The position numbers and the translations under genes are program-made. A stretch of 64,000 bases of DNA, from NCBI RefSeq assembly GCF_031085175.1, contig NZ_JAVHUY010000004.1, forward strand, positions 1 to 64,000. Reading direction: 5' to 3'. Under the pieces are notes generated by a model that did no database searches, was not told the origin of the DNA, and worked only from the letters and a program-made list of their open reading frames with translations. The stretch comes from Phytohabitans maris (GTDB lineage Bacteria > Actinomycetota > Actinomycetes > Mycobacteriales > Micromonosporaceae). Positions 7,602 to 15,773 of this stretch are shown piece by piece; within the stretch, counting starts at the first letter, position 1; each line of letters opens with the position of its first letter.

Positions 7602-9182
7602 TCAGCCGAAGACGAAGCCGGTGTAGCCCGCCTCGACCGCCTCCGCGCACCGGGCGCGGTACTGCGGGATGCCGCCGGCGTACAGCTGGTACACCCGGGG
7701 CTTGCCCGGCACGTTCGAGCCGAACGCCCACGAGGTCGCGTCCTCCAGGACCGTGCCGCGCACCGTCGATTCCACGTGCGCCAGCCACGCTTCCTCGGCC
7801 GCCGGGGTGGTTTCCACGTACCGGTGGCCGTGGTCCGCCATGTGGCGCAGGCAGTCCATGACCCAGTCCACCTGGATCTCGGTGGCGCGCGGGATGTTGC
7901 CGGTGGTGCTCTGCGGCCCGCCGACGAAGAACAGGTTGGGGAACCCGGCACTCTGCAGCCCCAGATGCGTACGCGGGCCGGCCTCCCAGTGGCGGTCGAG
8001 GCGGACCCCGTCCCGCCCGCGGATGTCGATGCGCCGGATCGCCCCGGTGACGGCGTCGAATCCGGTGGCGAGGACGGCGACGTCGATCTCGTAGTGCCGG
8101 GCCGCGGTCTGGATGCCCGCCGGCGTGAACCGCAGGATCGGCTCCTCGGCCAGCGACACCAGCGACACGTGCTCCTGCGCGAACACTTCGTAGAAGCCGT
8201 CCTCCAGCGGCGGCCGCTTCATCCCGAACGTGTGGTCGGTCGGGATGAGCCGCTCCGCCACCTCCGGATCCTTGACCCGTTCCCGGATCTTGCCGCGCAG
8301 GAAGTCGGTGACCGCGGCGTTGGCCGCCCGGTCGGTGGTGATGTCCCGGTAGTTCGCCAGGACCATCGTCAGGCCCGGAGCGTCGTACAGCCGCTGGAAC
8401 CGCTCGCGGCGCTCCTCCTCGCCGACCTCCAGCGCCGAGACCGAGAGCGGCCGGTGCACGAACCCGCCCGGCGTCTCCTGGCACGTGCGGTGGATGGTCC
8501 GCGCCGTGCGGCGGATCTCCCGCATCCGCTCCGGCGTGATCGGCCGGTTGTTGATGGGCGTGCACCAGTTCGCGGTCCGCTGGAACACGACCAGCTCAGC
8601 GGCCTCGGCCGCGATGTGCGGGATCACCTGTACGCCGCTGGAGCCGGTGCCGATCACCGCGACCCGCTTGCCGCGCAGGTCCACCGGTTCGCGCGGCCAG
8701 CGGGCGGTGTGGTGCCAGACGCCGGCGAAGCCGGCCAGCCCGGGGATCGCCGGCACGTACGGCTCCGACAGCGGCCCCACGGCGGTGACGAGGAACCGCG
8801 CCCGCAGCCGCTCGCCGTTCTCGACGGTCACCGTCCAGGCGGCGGCCGCGTCGTCGTACACCGCGGCGCTGACCCGGGCGCCGAGGCGGATGTCGCGGCG
8901 CAGGTCGAACCGGTCGACGACGTGGTTGAGGTAGCGCTCGGTCTCGGGCTGGCCGGCGAACTCCTCGCTCCAGCTCCACTCGTCGAGCAGCTCGCGGGAG
9001 AAGAAGTAGCCGTACGTGTAGCTCTCCGAGTCGAAGCGGGCACCCGGGTACCGGTTCCAGAACCAGGTGCCGCCGACGCCGTCGCCGGCCTCGCAGAGCT
9101 GGACGGAGAGGCCCGCCTGCCGCAGCCGGTAGAGCTGGTAGATACCGCTGATGCCCGCGCCGACCACGACGGCGTCCAACAT
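7602..9182 (-). CDS. Baeyer-Villiger flavin monooxygenase
   Basis: A 526-residue FAD/NADPH class B monooxygenase. The first Rossmann motif GAGISG is at residues 8-13, followed by GVGGTWFWNRYPGARFD, the usual FAD-contact stretch. The Baeyer-Villiger fingerprint FxGxxxHxxxWP is matched exactly by FAGVWHHTARWP (residues 152-163). The NADPH-binding GTGSSG follows at about 178-183. The family inserts oxygen next to a ketone to form an ester or lactone. ATG 9182 has a GAGGGAG Shine-Dalgarno sequence. It is divergent from the aldehyde dehydrogenase. Together with the esterase at 5546 and the dehydrogenase it could form a ketone to ester to acid route; the natural ketone is unknown. Confidence 0.92.
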   Translation of the reverse strand: MLDAVVVGAGISGIYQLYRLRQAGLSVQLCEAGDGVGGTWFWNRYPGARFDSESYTYGYFFSRELLDEWSWSEEFAGQPETERYLNHVVDRFDLRRDIRLGARVSAAVYDDAAAAWTVTVENGERLRARFLVTAVGPLSEPYVPAIPGLAGFAGVWHHTARWPREPVDLRGKRVAVIGTGSSGVQVIPHIAAEAAELVVFQRTANWCTPINNRPITPERMREIRRTARTIHRTCQETPGGFVHRPLSVSALEVGEEERRERFQRLYDAPGLTMVLANYRDITTDRAANAAVTDFLRGKIRERVKDPEVAERLIPTDHTFGMKRPPLEDGFYEVFAQEHVSLVSLAEEPILRFTPAGIQTAARHYEIDVAVLATGFDAVTGAIRRIDIRGRDGVRLDRHWEAGPRTHLGLQSAGFPNLFFVGGPQSTTGNIPRATEIQVDWVMDCLRHMADHGHRYVETTPAAEEAWLAHVESTVRGTVLEDATSWAFGSNVPGKPRVYQLYAGGIPQYRARCAEAVEAGYTGFVFG

Positions 9183-9240
9183 GGGAAGGCTCCCTCTCAG
9201 AGCGGGGGCGGCTTGCCGTCCTACCTCGGCCGCGGCACCG

Positions 9241-9253
9241 CCGTATAGTGTTC
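9241..9253 (-). promoter_or_regulatory. Candidate shared operator (GAACACTATACGG)
   Basis: On the minus strand this reads GAACACTATACGG, a relative of the GAACACGATAGC sites at 18851 and 18994. It lies in the 107-bp divergent region between the monooxygenase and aldehyde dehydrogenase genes, ending 36 bp before the ATG of the latter. On the plus strand it also contains TATAGT, a possible -10 element. The assignment rests only on recurrence of the motif at promoters in this island. Confidence 0.4.
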
Positions 9254-9289
9254 ATAATAGTGGAAGTCCATTACTTGTTGGGCGGGTCG

Positions 9290-10699
9290 ATGAGAGAGTT
9301 ACATCATTGGGTGCACGGGGAGCCGCGTAGCGGCGGCACGCCCCTGACCGTGTACGGCCCCTTCGACAGGTCGGCCCTGGCCGCCGTACCGCTGGCCGGT
9401 GCGGACGTCGTGGCGGCGGCGGTGGAGTCCGCCAAAGCGGCGTTCGCCGGCTGGCGCCAGTGGTCCCCGGCCGACCGCGGCCGGCTGCTGGTCGAGCTGT
9501 CGCGCCAGATGCGCGAGCGGGCCGACGCCTTCGTCGACGCCGAGGTCGCCGAGACCGGCAAGCTCGCCGCCGAGATGCGCGGCCTGCTCGGCATGAGCGC
9601 CGACTACTTCGAGTACTACGGCGGGGTCGTCCGCGCCCTGTTCGGCGAGACGATCGCGCTCGGCCCCGACGACCACGCGTTCACCACCCGGGAGCCCTTC
9701 GGGCCGGTCGGCATGATCACGCCGTGGAACGGTCCGCTGAGCCAGGCGTCGCGGGGGATCGCCGCCGCGGTCGCCGCCGGCAACACGGTGGTGATCAAGC
9801 CTTCGGAGTTCACCCCCGGCACGACGCTCATGCTGGCCCGCCTCGCCTCGGAGGTGGGCTTCCCGCCGGGGGTCGTCAACGTCGTGCTGGGGGACGGCCC
9901 CGGCGCCGGGGCGGCACTCGTCGGCCACCCCGACATCCGGCTGGTCGCCTTCACCGGCTCCGTGACGACCGGACGGAGCATCGCGCGGGCCGCGGCCGAC
10001 CGGCTCGTACCGGCGATCCTTGAGCTCGGCGGCAAGTCACCCAACCTGGTCTTCGAAGACGCCGACCTGGACGCCGCCCGCGCGAGCGCGCTGAGCGTCT
10101 GCGTCGGCGCCGGCCAGCAGTGCTCGGCCCTGTCCCGGCTGATCGTCCAGTCCAGCGTCTACGACAGCTTCGTCGCGCGGGTCGGCAAGGAGATGGCCGG
10201 ACTCGTACCCGGTCCACAGCTGGCGCCGATGACGACCGAGGCGCAGTACGAGAAGGTGCTGGCCTACTTCGAGATCGCCCAGCGGGACGGCGCCCGGCTG
10301 GTGACCGGCGGCGGCACACCCGGGGGCGACCTCGCCGCGGGCCGCTACGTCCAGCCGACCGTCTACGCGGACGTCACGCCCGGCATGCGGATCTTCCAGG
10401 AGGAGATCTTCGGGCCGGTGCTCGCGGTGTCGTCGTTCGCCGACGAGGACGAGGCCGTGGCGCTCGCCAACGACTCCGAGTACGGCCTCGTCGCCAGCGT
10501 GTGGACCAGCGACTCGGCCCGGGCCCTGCGCGTGGCGTCGCGCCTGGAAGCCGGCCAGGTGATCGTCAACGGCGGCCGGACCGGCATCGAGACGCCATTC
10601 GGCGGATACAAGGCCAGCGGCCTCGGCCGGGAGAAGGGCTTCGAGTCGCTGTACCACTACACCCAGGTGAAGACCACCGTCGTGTCGACCCGCCGGTGA
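9290..10699 (+). CDS. NAD(P)-dependent aldehyde dehydrogenase
   Basis: A 469-residue aldehyde dehydrogenase with all landmarks: PWN (145-147), Lys170 in VVIKPSE, the general base Glu245 in LELGGKSP, and nucleophile Cys278 in GQQCSA. The C-terminal F-G-G-Y-K-x-S-G-x-G-R-E-K-G is also present. A GTG at 9248 opens the same frame, but ATG 9290 (MRELHHW) matches the usual length better. It is inferred to oxidise an aldehyde made by the alcohol dehydrogenase or by hydrolysis of a Baeyer-Villiger product. The gene converges with the next one, 10 bp away. Confidence 0.93.
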   Translation: MRELHHWVHGEPRSGGTPLTVYGPFDRSALAAVPLAGADVVAAAVESAKAAFAGWRQWSPADRGRLLVELSRQMRERADAFVDAEVAETGKLAAEMRGLLGMSADYFEYYGGVVRALFGETIALGPDDHAFTTREPFGPVGMITPWNGPLSQASRGIAAAVAAGNTVVIKPSEFTPGTTLMLARLASEVGFPPGVVNVVLGDGPGAGAALVGHPDIRLVAFTGSVTTGRSIARAAADRLVPAILELGGKSPNLVFEDADLDAARASALSVCVGAGQQCSALSRLIVQSSVYDSFVARVGKEMAGLVPGPQLAPMTTEAQYEKVLAYFEIAQRDGARLVTGGGTPGGDLAAGRYVQPTVYADVTPGMRIFQEEIFGPVLAVSSFADEDEAVALANDSEYGLVASVWTSDSARALRVASRLEAGQVIVNGGRTGIETPFGGYKASGLGREKGFESLYHYTQVKTTVVSTRR

Positions 10700-10709
10700 C
10701 GGCTGCGCG

Positions 10710-11252
10710 TCAGTCCTCGAACGGTCCGAGCGGCCGGGCGTAGGAGGAGTCGGTGCGGTCCCGCGCGACCACACCGCCGGGACGGCGCTCGACCGGCGGC
10801 AGATCCGGCTCGGCGACCCCGCCGACCCACTCGAGCAGCGAGACCCGGTAGGCGATCGCCCACCGCCCGGCACGCCGCTCGAACCGGTCGAGGTAGCGAC
10901 CGCCGTGCAGCGTCACCGGCGTGCCGGCCCGGTTCTGCCCGACGAAGATGTAGTACGTCTCGGTGTGCGCCACGTCGCCGTCGAGGTCGCAGGTGTGGTT
11001 CATGACGTAGTGGTGGTGGCCACGATGGTTGGCCCGGTGCCCGGCGAACGCCCAGTCGGCGAACTCCTCGACCGTGCCGCGGAAGATGCCGTGGTCGTCG
11101 ATCGCGCCAGGATGGTACGCGGAGAGCAGCAGATCACGGTCGAGCCGGTCGACGCCGCGGCAGCACCGGTAGACGCAGTCGAGGATCTCCTGGCGGTCGA
11201 GCAGCCGCCGCAGCCGCCCGGACTCCGCATCGGTCATTCCTTTAAACACCAT
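10710..11252 (-). CDS. SnoaL-like / NTF2-fold protein
   Basis: A 180-residue SnoaL-type protein. The helix RRLLDRQEILDCVYRCCRGVDRLD is followed by AYHPGAIDDHG and a histidine-rich strand (NHRGHHHYVMNHTCD), then GRYLDRFERRAGRWAI. The histidine-rich centre is unusual for a mere ligand binder and may hold catalytic residues or metal. Two starts are possible. ATG 11252 has no Shine-Dalgarno sequence and sits about 6 bp after a TATTGT element, so it could be leaderless. ATG 11237 follows AAAGGA directly, too close for normal use. It converges with the aldehyde dehydrogenase. Confidence 0.8.
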   Translation of the reverse strand: MVFKGMTDAESGRLRRLLDRQEILDCVYRCCRGVDRLDRDLLLSAYHPGAIDDHGIFRGTVEEFADWAFAGHRANHRGHHHYVMNHTCDLDGDVAHTETYYIFVGQNRAGTPVTLHGGRYLDRFERRAGRWAIAYRVSLLEWVGGVAEPDLPPVERRPGGVVARDRTDSSYARPLGPFED

Positions 11253-11254
11253 TA

Positions 11255-11266
11255 GAACACAATAAT
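11255..11266 (+). promoter_or_regulatory. Candidate shared operator / -10 region (GAACACAATAAT)
   Basis: GAACACAATAAT ends 3 bp upstream of the start of the minus-strand SnoaL-like gene. Read in the gene direction it is ATTATTGTGTTC, containing TATTGT as a possible -10 element. It is a variant of the GAACACGATAGC sites found elsewhere in the island. It may be an operator, a promoter element, or both. Confidence 0.35.
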
Positions 11267-12072
11267 ACTGGGCGGCCTGGATCCGCCATGACCACGCATG
11301 GAGAGTGGTGACGGCGAGACCGGGGCGTGCGGCGCTTCGGCGGGCGGGGCGGTCGGTGCGAAGAGGCTCTCGAGCTGCCCCGCCTGTGCGCCCAAGTACT
11401 CCCGTCCGTCCGGGCCGGTCTGGCCGACGACGTGGTCCGCAGACCCTGGCCCCGTCGCGTGGCCGGCCCGCCCGGGCGCACAGGCGGGGCAGCTCGAGAG
11501 CTCCGCGCGAGAGCCCGTGGGGCGCGGTCTGTGGCGCCCGCTGTGGCCGCGTGAGGGCAACCCGTGGGCCGCCCCGGTCTGTGGCGGCCCGCCGTGGACA
11601 GCGCGAGGGGACCCGACCCAGGGCGCTGGTCTGCGGCCGCCCGCCGCGCCGGCGGGTAGCCCCGAGCCGGCGGAGGCCGCTGGGGCTCGGGTCGTGGTGA
11701 GGCCGCCGGGAGCGACGCGATCGCTGCGGGCGGCCGTCGAGATCGTGGTACATAGGTGCCCTCAGGCGGGCGGATCCGTACCACGATCTGGTGGGACGGG
11801 CTCGCTGTCGAGGTCACCACCCCGGCTCCGCGCACCCGCGTCCCGGGCCTTGAGCCGACCCGCGGGAGTGGGATCGCGCGACAGGACGCTGCCGCCCGCC
11901 CGGCCGCACGCACGGAACGGGGCGCCGAGCGTCGATCAATGACCCGGCACCGTCCATCCTGTGGGCACGCGGGCGGAGGAGGCAGGGATGAGCGCGACCG
12001 AACGCGTGGGGTGAGGCCGCGGGAGCAACGGTCCGGACCACGACGGGCGTCGCGGTAGCTCAAAATCTCTGT
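11267..12072. other. 806-bp intergenic stretch rich in inverted repeats, no supported gene
   Basis: No reading frame here has family-like composition on either strand; the open frames are compositional. The stretch holds a perfect 28-bp inverted repeat (listed separately), a CCCGAGCC/GGCTCGGG hairpin (11661-11668 and 11684-11691) and a 12-bp hairpin AGATCGTGGTAC/GTACCACGATCT (11740-11751 and 11778-11789). It separates the SnoaL-like gene from the 3' end of the acyl-CoA ligase gene. It could be a transposable-element relic, a structured RNA or simply a terminator-rich spacer. Confidence 0.6.
11366..11501. repeat. Perfect 28-bp inverted repeat with 80-bp interior
   Basis: The left arm at 11366-11393 begins GCTCTCGAGCTGCCCCGCC. 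The right arm at 11474-11501 is its exact reverse complement. No tnpA-like frame lies inside (80 bp only), and flanking target duplications were not seen. It could be a MITE-like remnant or fold into a long hairpin RNA. Confidence 0.85.
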
Positions 12073-12159
12073 CAACTGACCGCGGAGCGCAACTGACCGC
12101 GGAGCGCAACTAACAGCGGAGCGCAACTGGCCGCGGAGCGCGCAACCAAGCACGGAGCG
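12073..12159. repeat. 17-bp tandem repeat, four phased copies plus a degenerate fifth
   Basis: The unit CAACTGACCGCGGAGCG occurs exactly at 12073-12089 and 12090-12106. It recurs with two or one changes at 12107-12123 and 12124-12140, and a diverged copy fills 12141-12159. Each unit centres on CCGCGG. The array abuts the stop codon of the acyl-CoA ligase gene (12164). Confidence 0.9.
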
Positions 12160-12163
12160 CGGC

Positions 12164-13840
12164 CTAGACGGTGTCGGTGAGGAGCCGGTCGAAGTCCAGC
12201 GCGGCCGCGACGTGGCGTTTGATGATCTTTCCGCTGGGCGTGCGGGGGATGGGGATCGGTGAGATCGCCAGTTTTGCCGGCACCTTGAACGCCGCGAGCC
12301 GCTCGGCGGCGTAGGCGCGCAGCGACGCCGCGTCGGTCGTGCTGCCGGTCCGCAGCCGGACGATGGCGCCGAGCTCCTCGCCGAGCGTCGGGTGGGGGAG
12401 CCCGAAGACGACCGCTTCGACGACGTCGGGATGGGTGGCCAGGCAGGCCTCGACCTCGGCGCAGTTGATGTTTTCGCCGCCGCGGATGACCACGTCCTTG
12501 AGCCGCCCGACGAGGTAGAGGTAGCCGTCGGCGTCCAGCCGGCCCAGGTCGCCGGTGCGGAACCAGCCGTCGAGGAAGTTGTCCTCGCTGGCCGTCCGGT
12601 AGTAGCCGGCCACCACCTGCGGTCCGCGCAGCGCCACCTCGCCCTCCGCGCCGGCCGGCACGGCGTGTCCGGTGCCGTCCTCGATGCGTACCTCGACGGT
12701 GGGCAGCGGCCGGCCGACGCTGTCCGGGTGGGCCACGAAGTCGGCGCCGGAGATCGCGAAGACCCCGGACGTGGTCTCGGTCAGGCCGTAGCCGGTGCGC
12801 GGGCTCACCCGCCCGCCGAAGATCTCGTGGATCTCCTGGATGAGCGCCTTCGGCGCCGGCGCGCCACCCATGCCGAGGCTGCGCAGGCTCGACAGGTCAC
12901 GCTCCGACGTCGCGGCCGCGGCCAGGAACGTCTGCACGACGAACGGCGGGCCGGACATCTCGCCGACCCGCTCCGCCTCGACCAGCCGCAGCGCCTCGGG
13001 CGCGTCCCACTTGTACATCAGCACGGTGCGGTGGCCGGAGTACGCGTTGGAGTAGAGGTTGTTGATGCCGGCGATGTGGAAGAAGGGGAACGTCAGCAGC
13101 TTCACCGACGGCGCGGGCGGCAGCGGCTTCCCGCCCGGGCGGTCCGGCGGCGACACGGCGCGGATCAGCTTGTTGAGCAGCGAGGCGGCGTGGTTGAGGT
13201 GGGTGCCGGGGGCGCCCTTGGGGCGGCCGGTCGTGCCCGAGGTGTAGAGGATGGTCGCGACGTCGTCCGGGTCGACGTCGCAGGCCGGCGGCGTGTCCAG
13301 GGGGTGGTCGAGGTCGAGCAGGTCGGTGTAGTCGAGGGGTGCCTCGGTGCAGCGCACCCCGACGAGCGCGCCGACCCCGTCGACACCGCGCAGCTGCTCG
13401 ACCCGTTCCCGGTCGGCGAAGAGCGCCTTCGGCGCCGTCTCGCGGATCAGGTCGGTCATCTCGGCCGCCTTGAGCCAGGCGTTCAGCGGCACCGCGACCG
13501 CCCCGAGGAGCTGGGCCGCCCAGAAGGTGAAGGCGAACTCCGGGTAGTTGCGCATGGCGATGGCGACCCGGTCGCCCTTGACGACCCCGAGCTTGTCGCG
13601 GAGCCGGTGTGCCAGCGTGACGACGATCGACCACTGGTCGGCGTACGTGTACCGGTCGTCGCGGTAGACGATCGCCTCGCGGTCTGCGTGGCGGCGGGTC
13701 GCGAGGAACGCCTCGCGCAGCGTCCGCGGGTCGCGGTCGAACACCTCGAGCGCCACACCGCCGACGGAACGCCGCACGAGCGGGAAGCCGCCGCCGGGCG
13801 CGGTGAGCAGCGCGAGTCGCTCCCGGTCGTCCATCGTCAC
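12164..13840 (-). CDS. AMP-dependent acyl-CoA synthetase / ligase
   Basis: A 558-residue adenylate-forming enzyme. The P-loop reads ILYTSGTTGRPKG, the adenine motif GYGLTETTSG, the hinge region GWFRTGDLGRLDADGYLYLVGR, and the C-terminal catalytic Lys lies in PRTPSGKIIKR. The middle motif after the P-loop (THLNHAAS) is typical of medium/long-chain FadD-like ligases. GTG 13840 has GGAGAGG 8 bp upstream and is preferred; ATG 13834 is an alternative. It lies 41 bp downstream of the corrinoid/Fe-S gene and is probably cotranscribed, so it likely activates an acid handled by that enzyme. Confidence 0.92.
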   Translation of the reverse strand: MTMDDRERLALLTAPGGGFPLVRRSVGGVALEVFDRDPRTLREAFLATRRHADREAIVYRDDRYTYADQWSIVVTLAHRLRDKLGVVKGDRVAIAMRNYPEFAFTFWAAQLLGAVAVPLNAWLKAAEMTDLIRETAPKALFADRERVEQLRGVDGVGALVGVRCTEAPLDYTDLLDLDHPLDTPPACDVDPDDVATILYTSGTTGRPKGAPGTHLNHAASLLNKLIRAVSPPDRPGGKPLPPAPSVKLLTFPFFHIAGINNLYSNAYSGHRTVLMYKWDAPEALRLVEAERVGEMSGPPFVVQTFLAAAATSERDLSSLRSLGMGGAPAPKALIQEIHEIFGGRVSPRTGYGLTETTSGVFAISGADFVAHPDSVGRPLPTVEVRIEDGTGHAVPAGAEGEVALRGPQVVAGYYRTASEDNFLDGWFRTGDLGRLDADGYLYLVGRLKDVVIRGGENINCAEVEACLATHPDVVEAVVFGLPHPTLGEELGAIVRLRTGSTTDAASLRAYAAERLAAFKVPAKLAISPIPIPRTPSGKIIKRHVAAALDFDRLLTDTV

Positions 13841-13881
13841 CGGACCATCCTCTCCATCGTGTGCATCGTCCTGGCAAGGGA

Positions 13882-15210
13882 TCAGTAGCCGAGTGCGCCG
13901 AGCCGTTCGTCCGAGGAAAGGTCCTTCTTGGTGTCCGAGGGAGGCTCGGTGCGGTTGGGGTCGAAGTCGAAGCCGGGCGTCTCGATCAGCTCCGGGCCGA
14001 TCCTCGGCTTCTCGCCGGGCCCGTAGTGCTTGCCGTCGACGGGCCAGTCGTACCCTTCGAGGTCGTCGGTGCCCTTGCCGAGGATGCGCCCGGTCGCCTC
14101 GAACTCGGCCAGTACGGCGGGCAGCCCGAACCGCTGGACCGGGCAGACCTTCATGCACACCGAGCAGCCGGCGGTCTTGCCCATGACGGGCAGGCACCGC
14201 TTGGTGTTCAGCTTCGCTTTCATCACCCCGCGGCTGTCCTTGCGGGCGGCGGGGATGGCCCCCGGCGGGCAGCGCCGCACGCAGATCTGGCAGTTGTCGC
14301 AGATGCCCTCGATCCCGTAGTCGACCGGCTCGTCGTGCACGAACGGCGCGTCGGTCGACATCACGTGCAGCCGGGCCCGCGAGCCGGCGTGCGGCGAGAG
14401 GAGCTGGCCGTTGAGGCCGAGCTGGCCGAGGCCGGCCTGCACCGCGTACGGGATGTTCATCGACTCGCCGACGAACCCCTCGGGGCGCGCCTTGTAGCCT
14501 TGCGCGTGGATCCAGGTGGCCAGCAGGCGCATGCGGTCCTCGAGCTCGGCGTACGTGGTGAGCGCCGCCTTCTCCGCGCGGATGCTCGGCGCCGTCTGGG
14601 TGGAGTCGTAGTTCTGTTCCAGGATCCCGACGATGATCGTGTCGCCGACGTTGAGCCCGTAGTACTCGGCGAAGTTGTACTTCTTGTCGTAGTGGGTGAC
14701 GCCGATCGCGCTCAGCCCGAGCCGGGCCGCCTCGGCGCGCAGGGCCGCGGTCAGCGCGGCGGGGTCCGCGGCGGCCTCCTTCTTCGCCGGCTTGGCGGTG
14801 CGGGCGAAGAAGGCCCGCCGGCGGGCGGCCCGCTGCACGCGGGGCGACGTCGACAGCAGCGAGACCCACATCCGGCCGGTCGGGCTGTGCACGCCGCGCA
14901 TCTCGGGGTTGAGGCGGATGAAGTCGTGCAGCGGCGCCTCCTCCATCGCCTTCTGCTGCGCGACCGGGTCCAGCTTTATCCCCGGTACGGTCCTGAGCTC
15001 CTCGGGCGGCGGGCCGACCGGCTGGGTCCAGGGCCGCGCCGGCGACCTGCGCCGGCGGTGCAGCGCGACGGGAAGCGTCGGGATCCACCACATCTTGGGC
15101 CGGTACGGCAGGGTGTGGCGCATCAGCGGGTACAGCAGGTCGGAAAGGCGGTGTCCGGTGTGGTGCGCCCACCGTTGGATCGCGTTACGCGCGTACCTGT
15201 TACCTGGCAT
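13882..15210 (-). CDS. Cytosolic reductive-dehalogenase/QueG-like corrinoid and 2x[4Fe-4S] protein
   Basis: A 442-residue protein. The segment around 259-285 (AGLGQLGLNGQLLSPHAG, then RARLHVMSTD) matches the corrinoid-binding region shared by reductive dehalogenases and epoxyqueuosine reductase (QueG). Two ferredoxin-type cluster motifs follow: Cys304-x2-Cys307-x2-Cys310-x3-Cys314-Pro and Cys339-x9-Cys349-x2-Cys352-x3-Cys356-Pro. Upstream, TTYAELEDRMRLLATWIHAQGYKA resembles the helix before the corrinoid site in RdhA. No twin-arginine signal is visible, so it is not a classical exported RdhA. It lacks the usual QueG layout and has a long basic N-terminus. ATG 15210 has GCGGAGGT 8 bp upstream. 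It probably catalyses a corrinoid-dependent reduction in this pathway; the substrate is unknown. Confidence 0.8.
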   Translation of the reverse strand: MPGNRYARNAIQRWAHHTGHRLSDLLYPLMRHTLPYRPKMWWIPTLPVALHRRRRSPARPWTQPVGPPPEELRTVPGIKLDPVAQQKAMEEAPLHDFIRLNPEMRGVHSPTGRMWVSLLSTSPRVQRAARRRAFFARTAKPAKKEAAADPAALTAALRAEAARLGLSAIGVTHYDKKYNFAEYYGLNVGDTIIVGILEQNYDSTQTAPSIRAEKAALTTYAELEDRMRLLATWIHAQGYKARPEGFVGESMNIPYAVQAGLGQLGLNGQLLSPHAGSRARLHVMSTDAPFVHDEPVDYGIEGICDNCQICVRRCPPGAIPAARKDSRGVMKAKLNTKRCLPVMGKTAGCSVCMKVCPVQRFGLPAVLAEFEATGRILGKGTDDLEGYDWPVDGKHYGPGEKPRIGPELIETPGFDFDPNRTEPPSDTKKDLSSDERLGALGY

Positions 15211-15243
15211 CGATGTCGACCTCCGCTGAGCCCTAGTGGTGTC

Positions 15244-15254
15244 GAAGTCGTGTT
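15244..15254 (-). promoter_or_regulatory. Weak copy of the shared operator motif (AACACGACTTC)
   Basis: On the minus strand this reads AACACGACTTC, preceded by ATT. It matches the first seven bases of the AACACGATAGC core. It lies in the 85-bp divergent region between the corrinoid/Fe-S gene and the VOC gene. It is the weakest of the copies and may be chance. Confidence 0.2.
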
Positions 15255-15295
15255 AATAGTACGCTTGCAATCATGGTAGTTGCGAGCGGGCCGGT

Positions 15296-15763
15296 ATGAG
15301 AGCCGCCTCCCACATCGCCATCGGCGTCACGGACCTCGAACGCTCACTGGTGTTCTACCGCGATCTGCTCGGCCTGACCGTCATCCGCGACGCGGTGAAC
15401 GAACCCCCCTCCGACACGGGCCTCTACCACCCCGTCCCGCCGACGACCCGCCGCCGCGAGGTCTTCCTCCGCTTCGGCGATCCAGGCGACGTGGAGAGCG
15501 TCTTCATCGCCCTCTCGCAGCCCGACGCGCCGGACGACAGCCGTCCGATCGGGCTCGGGCAGGTCGGCATCCACCACGTGGGCTTCTGGGCCGACGACGT
15601 CGCCGCGCGCGCGGAGAGGCTGCGGGCCGCCGGTGTCGAGGTGGTCTCGGTGACCGACACCACCGGCGTCGGGTACGGCGAGGACGCGCGGACGAGGATG
15701 CGGGCGATGTTCGTCAAGGACCCGGACGGCACGATCCTGCAGTTCGACGAGCGGCTCGGCTGA
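15296..15763 (+). CDS. VOC-superfamily (glyoxalase fold) protein
   Basis: A 155-residue protein with two beta-alpha-beta-beta-beta modules. Candidate metal ligands are His6 (SHIAIGV), one of the His pair in GIHHVGFW, and a C-terminal ILQFDE, where Gln replaces the more usual Glu. Family members include methylmalonyl-CoA epimerase-like, dioxygenase and lyase enzymes. It heads a three-gene unit with an NRAMP metal importer (10 bp gap) and a crotonase, so a divalent-metal-dependent step is likely. The exact reaction is not predictable. Confidence 0.8.
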   Translation: MRAASHIAIGVTDLERSLVFYRDLLGLTVIRDAVNEPPSDTGLYHPVPPTTRRREVFLRFGDPGDVESVFIALSQPDAPDDSRPIGLGQVGIHHVGFWADDVAARAERLRAAGVEVVSVTDTTGVGYGEDARTRMRAMFVKDPDGTILQFDERLG

Positions 15764-15773
15764 GCCGTCGCGG

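Noticed and set aside
11242-12153. Open frames on both strands of the 11.3-12.1 kb gap
   Set aside because: Arg/Pro/Ala-rich translations without motifs; the stretch is better explained by inverted repeats and a 17-bp tandem array.
13882-15210. Ordinary epoxyqueuosine reductase (QueG)
   Set aside because: The long basic N-terminus, the RdhA-like helix before the corrinoid site and the ligase neighbour do not fit a tRNA-modification gene, though the fold is related.
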